In this document: piece after piece, positions 4,991 through 6,221 of the stretch
Layout of the letters: each line of letters begins with the position of its first letter
How positions within the stretch are numbered: position 1 is the stretch's first letter
Assembly (NCBI GenBank): GCA_023432305.1
Contig: JAEYUT010000085.1
Coordinates: 1 to 6,221, forward strand
Reading direction: 5' to 3'
DNA: 6,221 nt
Source of the DNA: Actinomycetes bacterium
GTDB taxonomy: Bacteria > Actinomycetota > Actinomycetes > Actinomycetales > Microbacteriaceae
Notes under the pieces: model-generated
Databases searched by the model: none
What the model was told of the DNA's origin: nothing
What the model saw: the letters and a program-made list of their open reading frames with translations, nothing else
Made by a program: the position numbers and the translations under genes

Positions 4991-5605
4991 GTGACCGACG
5001 TCATCCGGCGGTACCGGGCGAGTGATCTTGCCCGCCTGCGTGAGATCTGCGTGCTCACCGGTGCCGCCGGAGGCGACGCGACAGGGCGCTGGACGACCGA
5101 CGACCTGCTGCCCGACCTGTTCCTGGAGCCGTACGTGACGGCCTCGCCCGACTGGGCGTGGGTCGTGGATCAGGGGGGTGGCCCGGTGGGCTACCTCGTC
5201 GCCGTGCCGAGCACGCGGAGGTTCGTCCAGTGGTGGCGTGCGAAGTGGTCGCCCTGGTTCGAGGACCGCTTCCCGCGGCTCGAGGAGCTGCTGTCGCCTG
5301 AGGAGGAGCTGCAGAAGCGCGGCATCGAGCCCGACGTCCTGCTGATCCCCGAGGTGGACGACTACCCCGCGCACTTCCACATCGATCTGCTTCCCGAGGT
5401 GCAGGGGCGCGGGCTCGGTCGCGAGCTCGTGGAGCAGCACCTGGTGCGGGCGCTCGCCGAAGCGGGCATCCCGGGTGTTCACGTCGTCACGGATGGCGCG
5501 AATGTGCGCGCTGGCCGCTTCTACACCTCGCTGGGCTTCGACGAGCTCGGGTCATCGACTCCCGAGGGGCCGACGTTCGGACGCTGGATCTCGTCCCGGC
5601 GCTGA
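4991..5605 (+). CDS. GNAT family N-acetyltransferase
   Basis: A 204-residue acetyl-CoA-dependent acyltransferase. The fold begins at once (VIRRYRASDLARLREIC, 4-20). The acetyl-CoA pyrophosphate loop is QGRGLGRE (138-145), after the strand HFHIDLLPE (128-136), and the C-terminal motif ANVRAGRFYTSLGFDEL places Tyr as a candidate general acid. A Trp-rich insert (78-95, FVQWWRAKWSPWFEDRFP) between the early strands and the core, and the YPAHFHIDLLP block, resemble the GNAT subgroup related to the acetyltransferase-like domain of human O-GlcNAcase; that is a resemblance from memory. The acceptor is unknown. The GTG start at 4991 lies four bases after the stop of the dehydrogenase gene with no good ribosome binding site, so it probably depends on translational coupling. 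The pair may act on a common amino compound, which is an inference from order only. Confidence 0.92.
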   Translation: MTDVIRRYRASDLARLREICVLTGAAGGDATGRWTTDDLLPDLFLEPYVTASPDWAWVVDQGGGPVGYLVAVPSTRRFVQWWRAKWSPWFEDRFPRLEELLSPEEELQKRGIEPDVLLIPEVDDYPAHFHIDLLPEVQGRGLGRELVEQHLVRALAEAGIPGVHVVTDGANVRAGRFYTSLGFDELGSSTPEGPTFGRWISSRR

Positions 5606-5626
5606 ACCGCGTCCGACGGATTCGCG

Positions 5627-6221
5627 TCAGAGGAAGCGCACCGGCAGGCCGAGCATGAGCATGACCGCGGCGACGAACGCGGAGCCCAGCACGACCGCGA
5701 GGGTGATGAGCACGGCTTTGGCGGCACGGCTGCGCTCGAACCAGAACGCCGAACCCGGGTAGAGACGGAAGAAGTCGTGGATCGTCATCGGCTCGCGCAC
5801 GCGCTCCGGTCGCACGGGCAGGGCGTTCGCGAGGGCGACGAGGTCGCGCTCGTGCCAGTAGTTGCCGCGCATGCGGAAGACGCGCTCGCCGTGGATGTCG
5901 GTGACGAGGAGCTGAAGAACGGGGTCGGGTGCGGCACCGAGGTAGGTGGGCACGAGGGTCACTTCGCGGATGTCGCCGAGTCGCACGCGGACGAGGGGCG
6001 TGAAGATGCCGTTCCCGATGAGTTCGGTGTCGGTGACGGCGCAGAAGACGCGAAGCTGGCGCCAGACGAGCAGCAGCGCCCCCGTGACCACGGTGATGTT
6101 GGTGGCGGCGACGAGCGGAACGAGTCCGCGGCTCGCCGTGAACCAGTAGGCGACTGCGAAGAGCGGCGCGGTTCCGAGGATGACCCCGGCGAACGCGTTG
6201 GCGAGCAGGGACAGCTTGGGT
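5627..6221 (-). CDS. Membrane protein of unknown function, C-terminal part
   Basis: The frame is open from the stop at 5627 to the right edge, giving 197 residues with no ATG start visible; the N-terminus lies outside. A GTG at 6091 could start a shorter product, but it would cut through a membrane helix, and the upstream 43 codons read as good membrane protein (LLANAFAGVILGTAPLFAVAY, then a second helix ending near ALLLVW). The middle section, about 90 residues, is soluble (FCAVTDTELIGNGIFTPLVR, then LGDIREVTLVP) and looks like the beta-rich domain of bacterial PH-like membrane proteins. It is followed by an amphipathic part with FRLYPGSAFWFERSRAAK and a final helix (AVLITLAVVLGSAFVAAVML) near the C-terminus. 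I do not recognise the family. It converges with the GNAT gene, with 21 bases between the stops and no clear terminator hairpin. Confidence 0.75.
   Translation of the reverse strand, partial: PKLSLLANAFAGVILGTAPLFAVAYWFTASRGLVPLVAATNITVVTGALLLVWRQLRVFCAVTDTELIGNGIFTPLVRVRLGDIREVTLVPTYLGAAPDPVLQLLVTDIHGERVFRMRGNYWHERDLVALANALPVRPERVREPMTIHDFFRLYPGSAFWFERSRAAKAVLITLAVVLGSAFVAAVMLMLGLPVRFL

Noticed and set aside
3217..5058. Minus-strand open frame of 613 codons across the dehydrogenase gene and the intergenic region
   Set aside because: It runs antisense through a well-conserved enzyme, crosses the divergent promoter region and ends inside another gene in a different frame. The length is a by-product of GC-rich codon use.
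5606..5626. Possible bidirectional terminator between the convergent genes
   Set aside because: Only a tiny TCCG-A-CGGA symmetry is present, too short to form a useful hairpin, and there is no T-run.

Overview
The window is GC-rich DNA with a strong G/C bias at third codon positions, GTG starts, and tightly packed genes with 1-4 base junctions. One start also looks leaderless. With the protein families present, this suggests a high-GC actinobacterium. The Microbacteriaceae are my best guess, but that is inferred from style; no rRNA or taxonomic marker is in the window. It reads as chromosome. I see no IS element, CRISPR array, tRNA or rRNA.

Layout. (a) Positions 1-1214, minus strand, transcribed right to left: a secreted small protein of the peptidase inhibitor I36 / beta-gamma-crystallin type, then an ABC ATPase of the MacB/LolD class one base downstream, then the start of an FtsX/MacB-type permease that overlaps the ATPase gene by 4 bases and runs off the left edge. 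A near-perfect 16-bp palindrome at 1231-1246 lies just upstream of the first gene's ribosome binding site. (b) Positions 1311-2159, minus: a membrane-anchored PIG-L/LmbE-type zinc deacetylase with its own candidate promoter and palindrome. (c) Positions 2275-3548, minus: a two-gene operon with a 4-base overlap, encoding a haem-oxygenase-fold iron-containing redox protein followed by a 71-residue CDGSH iron-sulfur protein. (d) Positions 3549-3711: a divergent intergenic region with a perfect 10-bp inverted repeat touching a leaderless-type promoter. (e) Positions 3712-5605, plus: a saccharopine dehydrogenase-family oxidoreductase and a GNAT acetyltransferase, 4 bases apart. (f) Positions 5627-6221, minus, convergent with (e): the C-terminal 197 residues of an unrecognised membrane protein whose start lies beyond the right edge.

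How the genes may work together. The left cluster is the most interesting: an exported, four-cysteine protein with two clear beta-gamma-crystallin calcium-binding motifs, translationally coupled to a MacB-class ABC system and behind a TetR-like operator candidate. The order (exported small protein, ATPase, permease) resembles the layout of lactococcin-972-type bacteriocin loci, but the exported protein is of another family. The middle operon pairs a probable non-haem di-iron protein with a 2Fe-2S protein that could supply electrons or clusters. The right operon is metabolic, with unknown substrates.
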